Origin: Peribacillus simplex | GTDB taxonomy: Bacteria > Bacillota > Bacilli > Bacillales > DSM-1321 | Direction: 5' to 3' | Assembly (NCBI RefSeq): GCF_001578185.1 | Contig: NZ_CP011008.1 | Coordinates: forward strand, 4,802,001 to 4,866,000 | Length of the DNA: 64,000 nucleotides | Shown here: piece after piece, positions 1-8,861 of the stretch | Numbering within the stretch: position 1 is the stretch's first letter | How the letters are laid out: every line of letters starts with the position of its first letter | Notes under the pieces: model-generated | The model's database searches: none | What the model saw: only the letters and a program-made list of their open reading frames with translations | Told to the model about the DNA's origin: nothing | Program-made: the position numbers and the translations under genes

Positions 1-480
1 GTCTCACCCGAATTATTAAAACCACTGATCTTAGTTCTTTTACTAGTTATAGCCATTTATACCTTTTTAAAAAAGGACTGGGGACAAGAATCGACTTACA
101 AGAGGCTCACATGGCAAAAGGCAGCACTATTTGCGTTCGCTATATTTGCCATTGGTTTTTATGATGGATTTTTAGGGGCTGGAACGGGATCTTTCATTTT
201 GTTTGCCTTCTTAATGATTGGCTTTGATTTCTTGCATTCTGCAGGAAACGCAAAATTTCTAAACTTCGGAAGTAATCTGGCAGCACTGATCATGTTCATA
301 TTTCTTGATACCGTCAACTTTTCCTATGGAATACCGATGGGGATCTCCATGATAGCAGGAGCATTGGCAGGTTCTAAATTCGCCATTAAGAAGGGAGTGG
401 CATATGTAAGAGTATTATTCATCATCGTTACCGTCATCCTGATCATGAAAAATATAATTGATTACTTAATGGGCGGCTAA
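1..480 (+). CDS. Sulfite exporter TauE/SafE family permease, C-terminal part (cut by window edge)
   Basis: The reading frame is open from base 1 to the stop at 478-480, so the gene starts before the window; the first internal ATG at 199 is not the start. About 159 residues remain and are strongly hydrophobic, with roughly four membrane helices. The glycine-rich segment GFYDGFLGAGTGSF, near the beginning of the second half, is the hallmark repeat of the TauE/SafE (TSUP) family, which moves sulfite, sulfonates or other organic anions across the cytoplasmic membrane. The substrate cannot be told from the sequence. It stands alone, followed by about 120 bases and an unrelated oxidoreductase. Confidence 0.85.
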   Translation, partial: VSPELLKPLILVLLLVIAIYTFLKKDWGQESTYKRLTWQKAALFAFAIFAIGFYDGFLGAGTGSFILFAFLMIGFDFLHSAGNAKFLNFGSNLAALIMFIFLDTVNFSYGIPMGISMIAGALAGSKFAIKKGVAYVRVLFIIVTVILIMKNIIDYLMGG

Positions 481-602
481 TTAAAAAATTCCGGCTACAT
501 CGAAAAATAGAATACAGCACCTTATTCCCTCCACAGAATGTGACATATAGGAATTATTTGGGTATATGATAGGTATAGAATGTGTGGAAAGGTGTGATTT
601 GG

Positions 603-1541
603 ATGATTGAAAAGTGGAATGGCGAAGATATGGCCGATGTATCAGGGCAAACCATTGTGATTACTGGTGCAAATAGTGGACTTGGCTTCGAAACGGCTTT
701 TGCCCTGGCCGGTAAGGGGGCAGAGATCATTCTTGCCGTCCGGAATGCTTCTAAGGGTGAAAAGGCGGTCGATAGAATCCTCTCGGTGCATCCTAAAGCG
801 AATGTACGCGTGATGCAGCTGGATTTAAGTGATTTAAGCAGCATTCGGCATTTTGCTGATTCCTTTAAGGAAAACTATGATTCACTCTCCGTCCTTATCA
901 ATAACGCAGGTGTGATGATTCCGCCATACAGCAAAACGAAGGATGGTTTCGAGCTGCAATTCGGCAGCAACCATCTCGGTCATTTTGCTTTGACAGGCCT
1001 CCTTCTTCCGCGTATCCTTTCTACACCAAAATCGCGGGTCGTCACATTGAGCAGCTTGGCCGCCATCAATGGATTCATAGACTTCGGAAATCTAAATGGT
1101 GAAAACGGTTATAAACCGATGAAATACTATGGGCAAAGCAAGCTGGCCAATCTTCTCTTTGCCCGCGAATTACAGAACAAATTCAACCAGCATGAAGCAA
1201 ACCCGATTAGTGTTGCCTGTCATCCGGGCCTTTCCCATACTAATCTCATGTCACGCGGATCTGGCAAACCCATGAATAGGTTCGTCCACTTTCTTTCCAA
1301 AACCTTCACCCAGCCGGCAAATATGGGAGCGCTCCCCACTCTTTATGCCGCAACGGAACCAACCTTGACAGGCGGGGAGTATATCGGACCCGATGGAAAG
1401 AAAAGCAGAAAAGGCTTTCCTAGAAAAGATACTATCATCGATACCTTGTATAATGAAGAAACTTCGAAAAGATTATGGGATATTTCAGAAACCATGTCAG
1501 GGGTCAAATATTGTTTCAGTGAAAGCATTACGCCAAAATGA
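603..1541 (+). CDS. Short-chain dehydrogenase/reductase (SDR), retinol-dehydrogenase-like
   Basis: Soluble NAD(P)-dependent oxidoreductase of 312 residues. Visible motifs: TGANSGLG cofactor loop (residues 21-28), NNAG (100-103), catalytic serine in the VVTLSS segment (about 150) and the YGQSK active-site Tyr/Lys (176 and 180). The extended C-terminal part and overall pattern resemble the retinol dehydrogenase/WWOX-like branch of classical SDRs; the substrate is unknown. The frame opens at a GTG at 582, but the ATG at 603 has a GGAAAGGTG ribosome site about 8 bases upstream and is preferred. Monocistronic as far as can be seen. Confidence 0.85.
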   Translation: MIEKWNGEDMADVSGQTIVITGANSGLGFETAFALAGKGAEIILAVRNASKGEKAVDRILSVHPKANVRVMQLDLSDLSSIRHFADSFKENYDSLSVLINNAGVMIPPYSKTKDGFELQFGSNHLGHFALTGLLLPRILSTPKSRVVTLSSLAAINGFIDFGNLNGENGYKPMKYYGQSKLANLLFARELQNKFNQHEANPISVACHPGLSHTNLMSRGSGKPMNRFVHFLSKTFTQPANMGALPTLYAATEPTLTGGEYIGPDGKKSRKGFPRKDTIIDTLYNEETSKRLWDISETMSGVKYCFSESITPK

Positions 1542-1721
1542 CTCAATATTTTAAAGGGTCCCCTCTTTTCGTATATGTGTATCTCTCACAAAAATGCTCC
1601 TCCCCTAATTTACATTTGCAAAGGGTCAGGAATTAGGACAGACAAGAAACAGACGGTATGGGGAAATTATAAAGGTTCCACAGGTGGTTCTATTGTAAAG
1701 ATGTAAAAAGGAGTGGGGAGC

Positions 1722-1885
1722 ATGAACAAAAGTGGTTGCTGGGATCTTTGTGTTGGAACAATGGGTATGTGTCATTCTTCAACCATGCTCCTGCAAAAGA
1801 AGTAAAACCGACAATCAAAGCCGAGGTTCTAGACAGCGATAAAGGGCCCCTGAAAAGGGTACTTTCTATATTTGCTTTGCTCTAA
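1722..1885 (+). pseudogene. Possible decayed 5' end of a secreted-protein gene
   Basis: A good ribosome site (AAAAGGAG) precedes the ATG at 1722, which reads MNKSGCWDLCVGTMGMC and stops after 27 codons. Moving one frame near the start gives a run of about 50 codons containing NHAPAKEVKPTIKAEVLDSD, which looks like the mature start of an exported protein. I read this as a frameshifted remnant whose 3' part is gone. A 9-bp inverted repeat (CTAATGAAA/TTTCATTAG, 1882-1921) follows, before the intron. The rest of the 428-base gap (1542-1969) shows nothing I recognise. Confidence 0.3.
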
Positions 1886-1969
1886 TGAAAAAATTTCTTC
1901 AAATAGGCTTACTTTCATTAGTTACTATACAAAATGGGCTTATAGTTTAAGTCTGCTGCCCTTTATATA

Positions 1970-3857
1970 ATCGAGTAGGAGGAGGCGCCTAGCCTCCGAC
2001 CTCTCACACCACCGTACGTACCGTTCGGTATACGGCGGTTCAGTTTAAGTCTGACGTAGTTTTGTATATCGTTCATATAGATTTACTAACCCATGATGGA
2101 GCCAATAAACATTATTAAGGGTTTTGTCTAGAATAGGACTATGCGCTATGCGCCAATAACCCTTTCTGCTATTTCCCCATTCATATGCTTTTCCAAATGG
2201 GACGCCTAATCCTTTGAGTTTCCTCACCCTCGTTCTTGGTAATTTCCATTGCTTCCATAGGCACATTCTGAGTCTTCTTCGAATCCATGAATCTAAATTC
2301 TTCAATACGTTCGGAGTATCAATGAGGGCGAAATACCCCATCCAACCTCTAAGGTATTGCTTTAACTTATTTATTCGGAGTTCCATGGGTATCGGTAATT
2401 TTCTCGAGGTCATTTCCCTGATTCGTTTCTTTACCCTCTTCACCGTTTGTTTAGCCAGTAGAACCTTCGGGTTCTTCTTTGACTTCGTGAAACTAAAACC
2501 GAGAAACGTTCTGTTCCAAGGGCGATCATACTTCGACTTCTCGTAGTTGACCTTTAGCTTCAGTTTATTTTCAATGAAGCTTGAGATATTTCCCATTGCA
2601 CGTTTGGCGGCTTTTCGTGTCTTCACAAAGATAGTACTGTCATCCGCATACCTTACGAATCGAAGATTGCGTTTCTCTAGTTCTTTATCTAAATCGTCTA
2701 ACATGATATTAGATAATAAAGGACTTAACGGACCTCCTTGCGGAGTTCCCTCCTCACTTTTATGAAAAAGTCCGCCTATCATAATGCCTGCTTGAAGGAA
2801 TTTACGAATCAGTTTAAGAACTCGTTTATCTTCAATTTTCCGCTCTAACATTCCCATGAGCTTGTCATGATTCACTTTATCGAAGAACTTCTCCAAATCC
2901 ATATCCACTACCCATGTATAACCTTCGGTTATATAGGACTTTGCCTTTCGAACCGCCTGGTGCCCTTGTTTGTTAGGGCGAAATCCATAGCTATTCTCCG
3001 AAAAGGTTGAGTCATATATCTTGGTCAATATTTGGGCAATGGCTTGTTGAATGAAACGGTCTAGAACGGTTGGAATACCCAAAAGCCGAACTCCGCCGTT
3101 TGGTTTCGGGATTTCGATACGACGGACGGGCTTCGGTTGATAGGTACCCTGTAAAAGGGCAGTTTTCATGTTGTACCATTCGGTTACGAGGTGCGGTCTC
3201 AGGTTTTGGACCCGCATTCCATCTACACCATGGCTTCCCTTATTTCTTTCTACACGCTTCAATGCCTGTATTAAGTTTTCCCTCTCTAGTATCTGTTCCA
3301 TTAACATCGTTGATATCCTTTCTACGTGGATAAATGGTCTATTTGTGCCTTTATCTGCTCCACCCTTTTGAAGTTCCCCGTGTATTCACCACTTCTTCCT
3401 TCAAATAAGTTCCGTTAGGAATTGTTTGCTTCTTCACAGATAACGAACGCCTAGTATTCATCCTTCTTAATCTGTTCGGTCCTTCCTTGTCTTCTCGAGT
3501 AGACAAGTACTATGACCTCTGCTGACTTCTGATGATTCAGCTGTCCATCACTGGAAAGGTTACCAAGTGTACTTGGCTGTCATCAGACCTCCCCGGGTAA
3601 GAGTGCAATCTTTCCCTCCATCTATCTGCTTCATTTACTCTGTACCACCTTCGGCAGTAAGGACTTTGTTTTGTTTCGCAAACTCATCCAATGATACCTA
3701 GCCTTATATGAAGTTCGTGTTCCTCAGACCGGAGGTTTGCCGCTTGCTTCCTTCAGATTCCACGTCACCGTGGACACCCTTGCATTAAGCTAACCACTAC
3801 TACTGCCTTCATGATTCGGGACTTCCACCCTATAGATTGCACCCATGCCGGGCGCAC
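1970..3857 (-). mobile_element. Group II intron, class C-like, copy 1 (1,888 bp)
   Basis: On the minus strand the element begins GTGCGCCC (the GUGYG 5' consensus) at 3857 and ends in CGAT at 1970 (AY 3' rule). A domain V hairpin lies at about 1990-2038, with a CCGCCG 5' strand (a CGC-type catalytic triad) and a GAAC loop region. Domain VI follows as a GGAGG/CCTCC hairpin. It carries an endonuclease-less maturase. It sits 9 nt behind the ppiB terminator stem, which is the target preference of class C introns. Boundaries come from comparison with the second copy at 17482-19369; all parts I compared, and the encoded proteins, are identical. Confidence 0.93.
2045..3307 (-). CDS. ltrA: Group II intron reverse transcriptase/maturase (copy 1)
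   Basis: The 420-residue intron-encoded protein needed for splicing and retrohoming. RT motifs: the DMDLEKFFD block with the first catalytic Asp at about 135, GTPQGGPLSP at 187-196 and YADD at 220-223. These are followed by the thumb/maturase X domain and the GNSRKGYWRIA segment near the C-terminus. There is no C-terminal HNH endonuclease domain, as is typical of class C. An ATG start 7-8 bases after AAAGGAT is plausible. The stop lies 75 bases before the intron 3' end, so domain V is outside the ORF. The protein is identical to that at 17557-18819. Confidence 0.95.
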   Translation of the reverse strand: MLMEQILERENLIQALKRVERNKGSHGVDGMRVQNLRPHLVTEWYNMKTALLQGTYQPKPVRRIEIPKPNGGVRLLGIPTVLDRFIQQAIAQILTKIYDSTFSENSYGFRPNKQGHQAVRKAKSYITEGYTWVVDMDLEKFFDKVNHDKLMGMLERKIEDKRVLKLIRKFLQAGIMIGGLFHKSEEGTPQGGPLSPLLSNIMLDDLDKELEKRNLRFVRYADDSTIFVKTRKAAKRAMGNISSFIENKLKLKVNYEKSKYDRPWNRTFLGFSFTKSKKNPKVLLAKQTVKRVKKRIREMTSRKLPIPMELRINKLKQYLRGWMGYFALIDTPNVLKNLDSWIRRRLRMCLWKQWKLPRTRVRKLKGLGVPFGKAYEWGNSRKGYWRIAHSPILDKTLNNVYWLHHGLVNLYERYTKLRQT

Positions 3858-3890
3858 GAAAAAAGAAAGAGGGAGCATATGCCCCCTCTT
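3858..3890 (-). terminator. ppiB intrinsic terminator, used as intron target
   Basis: On the minus strand an AAGAGGG/CCCTCTT stem with an ATAT loop and one internal mismatch is followed by TCTTTTTTC, and the intron begins at the next base. Confidence 0.88.
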
Positions 3891-3897
3891 ACTTCCA

Positions 3898-4338
3898 TTA
3901 TTCAGCGTCAAAAACTTCGACTTTTTCCATTTTGTCGCCATTTTTCATAGCTTTGGCTGTTTCAAGTCCAGATGTCACTTTACCGAATACTGTGTGAACA
4001 CCGTTAAGATGCGGTTGTGGCGCGTGCACGATAAAGAATTGGCTTGAGCCAGTATCTTTTCCAGCGTGTGCCATGGATAGGCTGCCTGCCTCATGTTTGT
4101 GAGGGTTTCCTACTGTTTCACATTTGATTTGCTTGCCGCTTCCGCCTGCACCTGTACCTGTAGGATCTCCGCCTTGGCTTACGAAACCAGGGATTACTCG
4201 GTGAAAGACTACACCATTATAAAATCCTGTGTTTGCTAAGTTTTCGAAGTTAGCCACTGTGTTCGGTGCTTCGTTCGGGAAAAGTTCGAATTCGATCTTT
4301 TCTCCATTTGTCATAAGTATGTATCCTTTTTTAGCCAT
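3898..4338 (-). CDS. ppiB: Peptidyl-prolyl cis-trans isomerase B (cyclophilin)
   Basis: Cytoplasmic cyclophilin of 146 residues that speeds proline isomerisation during protein folding. Cyclophilin signatures are clear: [19 protein letters not shown] with the catalytic Arg, the SMAH segment, [16 protein letters not shown] and VFGKV. Length matches B. subtilis PpiB. The start at 4338 (MAKKGY) has AAAGGAG about 9 bases upstream; the longer frame from 4386 adds 16 unconserved residues and lacks a ribosome site. Single gene with its own terminator, behind which the group II intron has inserted. Confidence 0.95.
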   Translation of the reverse strand: MAKKGYILMTNGEKIEFELFPNEAPNTVANFENLANTGFYNGVVFHRVIPGFVSQGGDPTGTGAGGSGKQIKCETVGNPHKHEAGSLSMAHAGKDTGSSQFFIVHAPQPHLNGVHTVFGKVTSGLETAKAMKNGDKMEKVEVFDAE

Positions 4339-4499
4339 GTAAAACATCTCCTTTAATATGAACTGAATCAAATCTAATAGTAACATTTTTAGAAGTAGAA
4401 AGAAAAGGAAGCGCTACTTATTTCGAATTGCATCATTATACTTTTTGACGTTTTTTCTTTTATAATGGGGTAGATTCAGTATAAAAGGGGGAACGAACC

Positions 4500-5492
4500 A
4501 TGTTACAGCAATTTGATGCATTGGTTGTAAACAAGCAAGATGATCGATTTTCCGTTAACATTCAGCAACTATCACTTGATGATTTGCCGCAAGGGGAAGT
4601 GCTCATCCGTGTCCATTATTCCGGGGTGAACTATAAAGATAGCCTTGCCAGCATTCCGAATGGAAACATTGTCAGCAGCTATCCGATCGTTCCAGGAATT
4701 GATATGGCTGGTATAGTCGTTTCATCTGAGGATTCCCGGTTTCAGGAAGGCGACGAAGTCATTGCGACCTCCTACGGGATTGGCGTTTCACAATCCGGCG
4801 GCTATAGTCAATTGGCCCGTGTTCCTGCAGATTGGATCGTTCCACTTCCTGATGGCCTTACAATGAGAGAGGCGATGATCATCGGAACTGCCGGTTTCAC
4901 TGCTGCCTTATCAGTTCTGCGCCTTGAAGAAAATAACCTCACTCCAGATCAAGGGAGCGTTCTCGTCACTGGTGCAACTGGCGGGGTCGGCAGTTTCGCT
5001 GTCTCGATCCTTGCCAAACTTGGCTATTCAGTGGAAGCAAGTACAGGAAAGGAATCGGAACATGGATACCTAAAGGAAATCGGAGCGACGACCATTGTAT
5101 CCCGTGAAGATGTATATGATGGCAAGCTTCGGGCACTGGGCAAACAGAAGTGGAGCGGGGCGGTAGATCCCGTCGGCGGTGAACCGTTAGCCTCGGTCCT
5201 TAGCCAAATCAAGTATGGCGGATCTGTAGCGGTAAGCGGATTAACAGCTGGCACAAGCCTTCCTGCCACCGTCTTTCCATTCATCTTAAGAGGTATTAAT
5301 TTACTTGGGGTCGATTCGGTCAATTGCCCGATGGATACAAGATTGAAAGTTTGGCATCGCCTTGCCACCGACTTTAAACTTGCACATTTAGAACAGCTTG
5401 TTCAACAGGAAATTACTATTAAAGAATTGCCTGACATCCTTCCTACCCTATTAAAAGGGGAAGCAAGAGGCAGAACGATCGTTAAGCTATAA
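4500..5492 (+). CDS. yhfP: NADPH:quinone oxidoreductase, YhdH/YhfP (acrylyl-CoA reductase-like) family
   Basis: Zinc-free medium-chain dehydrogenase of 330 residues, the same length as B. subtilis YhfP. It has the GroES-like N-terminal domain (VHYSGVNYKD, about 36-45), then a Rossmann fold with TGATGGVGSFAVSILA for NADPH, and a C-terminal GEARGRTIVKL typical of the YhdH/AcuI branch. Members reduce enone or acrylyl-CoA type substrates; the physiological substrate here is unknown. ATG start with AAAAGGGGGAAC upstream. It converges with the histidine kinase gene and shares a terminator hairpin with it. Confidence 0.88.
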   Translation: MLQQFDALVVNKQDDRFSVNIQQLSLDDLPQGEVLIRVHYSGVNYKDSLASIPNGNIVSSYPIVPGIDMAGIVVSSEDSRFQEGDEVIATSYGIGVSQSGGYSQLARVPADWIVPLPDGLTMREAMIIGTAGFTAALSVLRLEENNLTPDQGSVLVTGATGGVGSFAVSILAKLGYSVEASTGKESEHGYLKEIGATTIVSREDVYDGKLRALGKQKWSGAVDPVGGEPLASVLSQIKYGGSVAVSGLTAGTSLPATVFPFILRGINLLGVDSVNCPMDTRLKVWHRLATDFKLAHLEQLVQQEITIKELPDILPTLLKGEARGRTIVKL

Positions 5493-5495
5493 TCC

Positions 5496-5530
5496 AAAAA
5501 GTGACGAGAGCATGGCTTCTCGTCACTTTT
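5496..5530. terminator. Bidirectional terminator between yhfP and the kinase
   Basis: AAAAGTGACGAGA pairs with TCTCGTCACTTTT across a short loop, giving A/T-rich flanks in both directions. It touches the last base of the kinase stop codon. Confidence 0.85.
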
Positions 5531-6999
5531 CATTGTGAGCTCTCATTGAGGGGGAGAATGATTTCTACAATCGTCCCTTTTCCCACTTCGCTACTGAAAT
5601 GAATTTCCCCATTATGCCCATGAATGATTTTAGTACTGACCATGAGCCCCAATCCTGTTCCTTTTTCCGTTGTGCTATAAAAAGGCTGCCCCAAATGCTT
5701 CATGCGCTCTTGTGAGATTCCACAGCCTTGATCAATGAATCGGATTATCGCGTAGACTCCCTCATAGTTTAACTGTATATGAAGTTTGCCGCCTTTCGGC
5801 ATGGCTTCAATCGCATTATTGACGACATTCGTGAAAACCTGTTTTAACTGATTCGGTTCGCCAATGACCGATCCCAAACCCGTATGATATTCCTTGATGA
5901 TTTCAACATCATACAATATCGCTTGAAACTCGGCTAATGTAATCACACTATCCAAAATATCGTTAAGCTGAATCGATTCACAAACCTTCGCTTCAGGCTC
6001 TGCTAAACTTAAAAATTCATTGGCCAGTATTTCAATTTTCTCAACTTCGCTGACCGTCATTTCAAGATAGTCCTTTTGCTCAGGGTGTTCCCTTAATAAT
6101 TGTAAAAATCCTTTGACCGTAGTTAATGGATTTCTTATTTCATGTGCGATACCCGCAGCCATTTGTCCAACGGCCGATAACATATTGGATTTACAAAGCA
6201 GCTCTTCGGTCTTTTTACGCTCCGTAATATCCCTGCAGAATACCTGTATGGCTGGTTGACCTTTATAAATAATCGGAAGACCGAGTGTTTCTCCATAAAA
6301 TACTTGTCCGTCAAGTCTAATGAACTTTTGTTCCAGTAAACCCACCGCCTGATAATCGTCCCTCATTATCCCGATTCTTTTTTGTACACTTTCCCGGGAA
6401 TCCAGGTGAACGAACTGAAAGACCGACTTACCGATAATATCTTCCACACTATCCATCCCCAGCATTTTTGCCCCCATGGGATTCATATACTCTATTATCC
6501 CATCACGATGTACAAAAATCGCTTCAGGTGACACCTCCACTAAACTGCGATACCTTTGCTCACTTTCCTTCAAGGCAGCTTCAGCAAGCTTTTGGTTCGT
6601 GATATCCCGATAAACGAAGACCAGTGCGGACGGCTCATATTCATTATCCCGGATATTAAACAGGGAGATGCTCACATTGATTAACCGGCCATCCTTCCTT
6701 TGCCTGACCGTCTCAAAGCCTTTCTTTTTTACCCCTGCCCTAATCTGGTCATGCAATTCCTTGGCTGATTCCTTCAAGAATTCAGGAATAATTGGATATG
6801 GCATGCCAATGAGCTCATCATTCTTCCAACCGAAAAACTCTTCAAAAGCGGCATTTACTTGAAGGGTCTTTCCTTCCAGATCAACAATGGATATGGCGTC
6901 CGGGTTGTTCTCCATGAATGACCTAAGTTTCTCTGTATCATCCACCGACTGTTCTCCCATTCGCCCTTGTCCATAATTAATAAGCCTTTTACTCATCAA
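5530..6999 (-). CDS. Two-PAS-domain sensor histidine kinase (sporulation kinase-like, KinE type)
   Basis: Cytoplasmic sensor kinase of 489 residues with no membrane segment. Order: PAS 1 (about 25-135), PAS 2 (about 145-262), HisKA with phospho-acceptor His286 in AHEIRNPLTTVKG, then HATPase_c with NNAIEAMPKGG (N box), DQGCG (G1) and GTGLGL (G2). The soluble PAS-PAS-HisKA layout matches the Bacillus sporulation kinases feeding the Spo0F-Spo0A phosphorelay; that assignment is an inference. No response regulator is adjacent, which suits an orphan phosphorelay kinase. The start may be TTG 6999 or ATG 6996; AAAGGA upstream is better spaced for the TTG. Confidence 0.85.
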   Translation of the reverse strand: MMSKRLINYGQGRMGEQSVDDTEKLRSFMENNPDAISIVDLEGKTLQVNAAFEEFFGWKNDELIGMPYPIIPEFLKESAKELHDQIRAGVKKKGFETVRQRKDGRLINVSISLFNIRDNEYEPSALVFVYRDITNQKLAEAALKESEQRYRSLVEVSPEAIFVHRDGIIEYMNPMGAKMLGMDSVEDIIGKSVFQFVHLDSRESVQKRIGIMRDDYQAVGLLEQKFIRLDGQVFYGETLGLPIIYKGQPAIQVFCRDITERKKTEELLCKSNMLSAVGQMAAGIAHEIRNPLTTVKGFLQLLREHPEQKDYLEMTVSEVEKIEILANEFLSLAEPEAKVCESIQLNDILDSVITLAEFQAILYDVEIIKEYHTGLGSVIGEPNQLKQVFTNVVNNAIEAMPKGGKLHIQLNYEGVYAIIRFIDQGCGISQERMKHLGQPFYSTTEKGTGLGLMVSTKIIHGHNGEIHFSSEVGKGTIVEIILPLNESSQ

Positions 7000-7110
7000 A
7001 TTTTTTTATTCCTTTCTTATCCGGAAATTTACAGTCTCAATTTTACAGTATCAGTAAATCATTTGCCAGTTTTATCATATGATACTATCCTATTTAAAGA
7101 TTGATGCACA

Positions 7111-7143
7111 AAGAGGCCAAACCTCCATAAGGTTCAGCCTCTT
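7111..7143 (-). terminator. Probable cwlJ terminator
   Basis: Interrupted AAGAGGC/GCCTCTT stem just after the cwlJ stop, followed by only a short T run on the minus strand. Confidence 0.6.
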
Positions 7144-7145
7144 CC

Positions 7146-7574
7146 TTAAAATGTACTATAAATATTTTCACATTCTGCACCTGTTGGTTCATAAAAGCAA
7201 TGAAGCTTGAAACGCCCAACGAGGGGCTGATTATACCAGGTTGCCGGACAATCTCCCTGTGGCCTGAAGTACCATAGGCTAAATTTCGAGGGCCATAGCC
7301 TTTCACCATTTATACTGCGACGCGCAAGCCTTATTTCTCTTTCCCTTGCTCGTTGATAAAAATACCCCTTCTGCACAGCTTCAAAGGCATGTTCCTGATA
7401 AATCATGTCTGGAATCGTCCTCAGCCCTTTGAAATCGGAACAATTAGACCTAATCCGATTGATCCCAACATTCCCGATCATCAACATGCCTTGATCACCT
7501 TCACCCTCGCCTTCAGCTCTAAGCAATCTTGCCAATAAGGCACGATCGGCAGCAGTGTTCTTTACAACAGCCAT
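7146..7574 (-). CDS. cwlJ: Cell wall hydrolase CwlJ (spore cortex-lytic)
   Basis: Hydrolase_2 (SleB/CwlJ) domain protein of 142 residues, the same length as B. subtilis CwlJ, with LLRAEGEGEG, GNVGINRIR, CSDFKGLRT, ARRSINGERLWP and SLWYFRPQGDCPATWYNQP all conserved. It degrades spore cortex peptidoglycan during germination, notably in response to Ca-dipicolinate. Like its orthologues it has no signal peptide or peptidoglycan-binding domain, fitting a coat-located enzyme. GGAGGTGATAGG precedes the ATG. In B. subtilis it is co-transcribed with gerQ; no gerQ is next to it here. Confidence 0.96.
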   Translation of the reverse strand: MAVVKNTAADRALLARLLRAEGEGEGDQGMLMIGNVGINRIRSNCSDFKGLRTIPDMIYQEHAFEAVQKGYFYQRAREREIRLARRSINGERLWPSKFSLWYFRPQGDCPATWYNQPLVGRFKLHCFYEPTGAECENIYSTF

Positions 7575-7697
7575 CCTATCACCTCCACTTTTTTTATCCT
7601 ATGCCCCATATATGGAAAAATACTCCGGTTTTTCACAAAACCTTCATATAAAGTACACGTCCCATCAATATTAAAACATTATACTTAAGTAAGGCTG

Positions 7698-7745
7698 GGT
7701 AGCACGCGTGGCTATCATGGTATTTGGCGAAGGCGGGGCCAATAC
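7698..7745 (+). ncRNA. Two-hairpin structured RNA element, copy 1 (unassigned family)
   Basis: Hairpin A: GGTAGC 7698-7703 pairs with GCTATC 7711-7716 around loop ACGCGTG. Hairpin B: GTATTTGGC 7720-7728 pairs with GCCAATAC 7738-7745, with one bulged base and loop GAAGGCGGG. The copy at 21073-21121 has the same two hairpins with pair-preserving changes. The G-U pair in hairpin A exists only if the plus strand is transcribed. A TATACT hexamer at 7680 could be a -10 box, but no good -35 is seen. The terminator at 7761-7790 could end the transcript. I cannot name a matching RNA family. Confidence 0.5.
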
Positions 7746-7760
7746 TTTCTTTCTACATAT

Positions 7761-7790
7761 AAAAAGGCGACACATATTGTGCCGCCTTTT
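7761..7790. terminator. Terminator between the RNA element and the DUF1292 gene
   Basis: AAAAGGCG(A)CAC and GTGCCGCCTTTT pair around ATATT. It has T-rich tails on both strands and can end the minus-strand DUF1292 transcript as well as a plus-strand RNA. Confidence 0.8.
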
Positions 7791-7802
7791 CCTCTTGTCC
7801 TA

Positions 7803-8072
7803 TCATTCTTTCTCTTTAAATGCCGCTTCAAACGCCAATGATACCTTTTCGAACTCTTCATCCGATTCGATATCGAGCAGCTCACCTTCGCCTTCGACCC
7901 TGAAAAAGAAAATATCGATATCTTCCTCTGTATCTTCTTCAATATCTTCAAGCAAACCTACTGCTACATATTCCGTTCCTTCTACATCCAATGATCCTAA
8001 AACCTCAACTTCATGGCCTTCATTATTGTCATCAGTAAGGGTGAAAACCTCACCTTCACGAATATTACCCAT
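7803..8072 (-). CDS. DUF1292 family acidic protein (YrzB-like)
   Basis: Small cytoplasmic protein of 89 residues, very acidic (runs such as EDIEEDTEEDID), with the DUF1292 pattern EGEVFTLTDDNNEGHEVEVL, YVAVGLL and IFFFRVEGEG. Function unknown. The frame runs back to 8117, but MGNIREGE at 8072 has GGGAGGAGAGG about 8 bases upstream and is the better start. Monocistronic with its own terminator. Not linked here to the yrrK-like genes that often neighbour this family. Confidence 0.82.
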   Translation of the reverse strand: MGNIREGEVFTLTDDNNEGHEVEVLGSLDVEGTEYVAVGLLEDIEEDTEEDIDIFFFRVEGEGELLDIESDEEFEKVSLAFEAAFKEKE

Positions 8073-8279
8073 ATTACCTCTCCTCCCATATCCATTAAAT
8101 AATGGAGTTGTTTCCATAGTATATCGACTATTCCATATAGAAACAAATTTTTGCCCTGAAAAAAATAAATTCTTTTCTTTTCAAGAAAAGAATCCATTAA
8201 AATGGGAAAATGACCCTAAAAAGCGAACGAAATATTAATACCTTACCAATATATAGTATAGACGGAAGGAGGTTATAGG

Positions 8280-8861
8280 ATGAGTGACCAAAATGATTTA
8301 ATTTCCAGCATCAAACTTTTCTTAAAGGGAGAGAAACAGGCATACGACGAGCTATATGAAAAAACTATTCAAAGTGTCTATAGAAACGTTCACTTTCTTA
8401 TAGACGAAAAAGCGGATATTGACGATGTGATTCAGGATATCTACATAGAGGTCTATAAGTCTCTTCGTAAATATGATTGCGAAAGACCTTTCAAACCATG
8501 GTTAATGGGGATTGTCATACGGCAGCTTCAAACCTATCGACGGAAAAGGTGGATGCGCCTAAGGATTTCTAAAAAGGCAGAAGCAGAAGTAGCAGTACAA
8601 ATCAATGTTCCAGATTTTTCTCATGACATTATTGATAAAATTTCTAATCAACAACTCGTAGATTTAGTAAACCAGTTACCTTACAAGCTAAAACAAGTCG
8701 TAATTCTTCGCTACTTAAATGATTATTCACAAGAAGAGGTAGCCAGAATTTTAGAAATCCCGATTGGAACCGTTAAATCCAGGATTCACGCTTCTTTAAG
8801 AAAGTTGAATGCGAAAGGAAAAGAAAGTCAATTATTTTTAGAGAAAGTGAGGAATGTATAA
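8280..8861 (+). CDS. ECF-type RNA polymerase sigma factor
   Basis: Sigma-70 family protein of 193 residues with only regions 2 and 4. Region 2 spans about 20-92 (AYDELYEKTIQSVYR, DIDDVIQDIYIEVYKSL for core binding, then a basic -10 reading segment). Region 4 spans about 125-176 (LPYKLKQVVILRYLNDYSQ, a helix-turn-helix ending TVKSRIHASLRKL). GGAAGGAGG precedes the ATG. Its stop overlaps the start of the next gene by one base (TAATG), typical of a sigma/anti-sigma pair. The stress it answers cannot be told. Confidence 0.9.
   Translation: MSDQNDLISSIKLFLKGEKQAYDELYEKTIQSVYRNVHFLIDEKADIDDVIQDIYIEVYKSLRKYDCERPFKPWLMGIVIRQLQTYRRKRWMRLRISKKAEAEVAVQINVPDFSHDIIDKISNQQLVDLVNQLPYKLKQVVILRYLNDYSQEEVARILEIPIGTVKSRIHASLRKLNAKGKESQLFLEKVRNV

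Noticed and set aside
2214-3371. Several plus-strand frames within the group II intron (and their duplicates at 17726-18883)
   Set aside because: They are antisense to the maturase gene, which has all RT motifs.
7708-8238. 176-codon serine-rich plus-strand open frame
   Set aside because: It is antisense to the DUF1292 gene; the serine runs mirror that gene's acidic codons, and its start lies inside the RNA element without a ribosome site.
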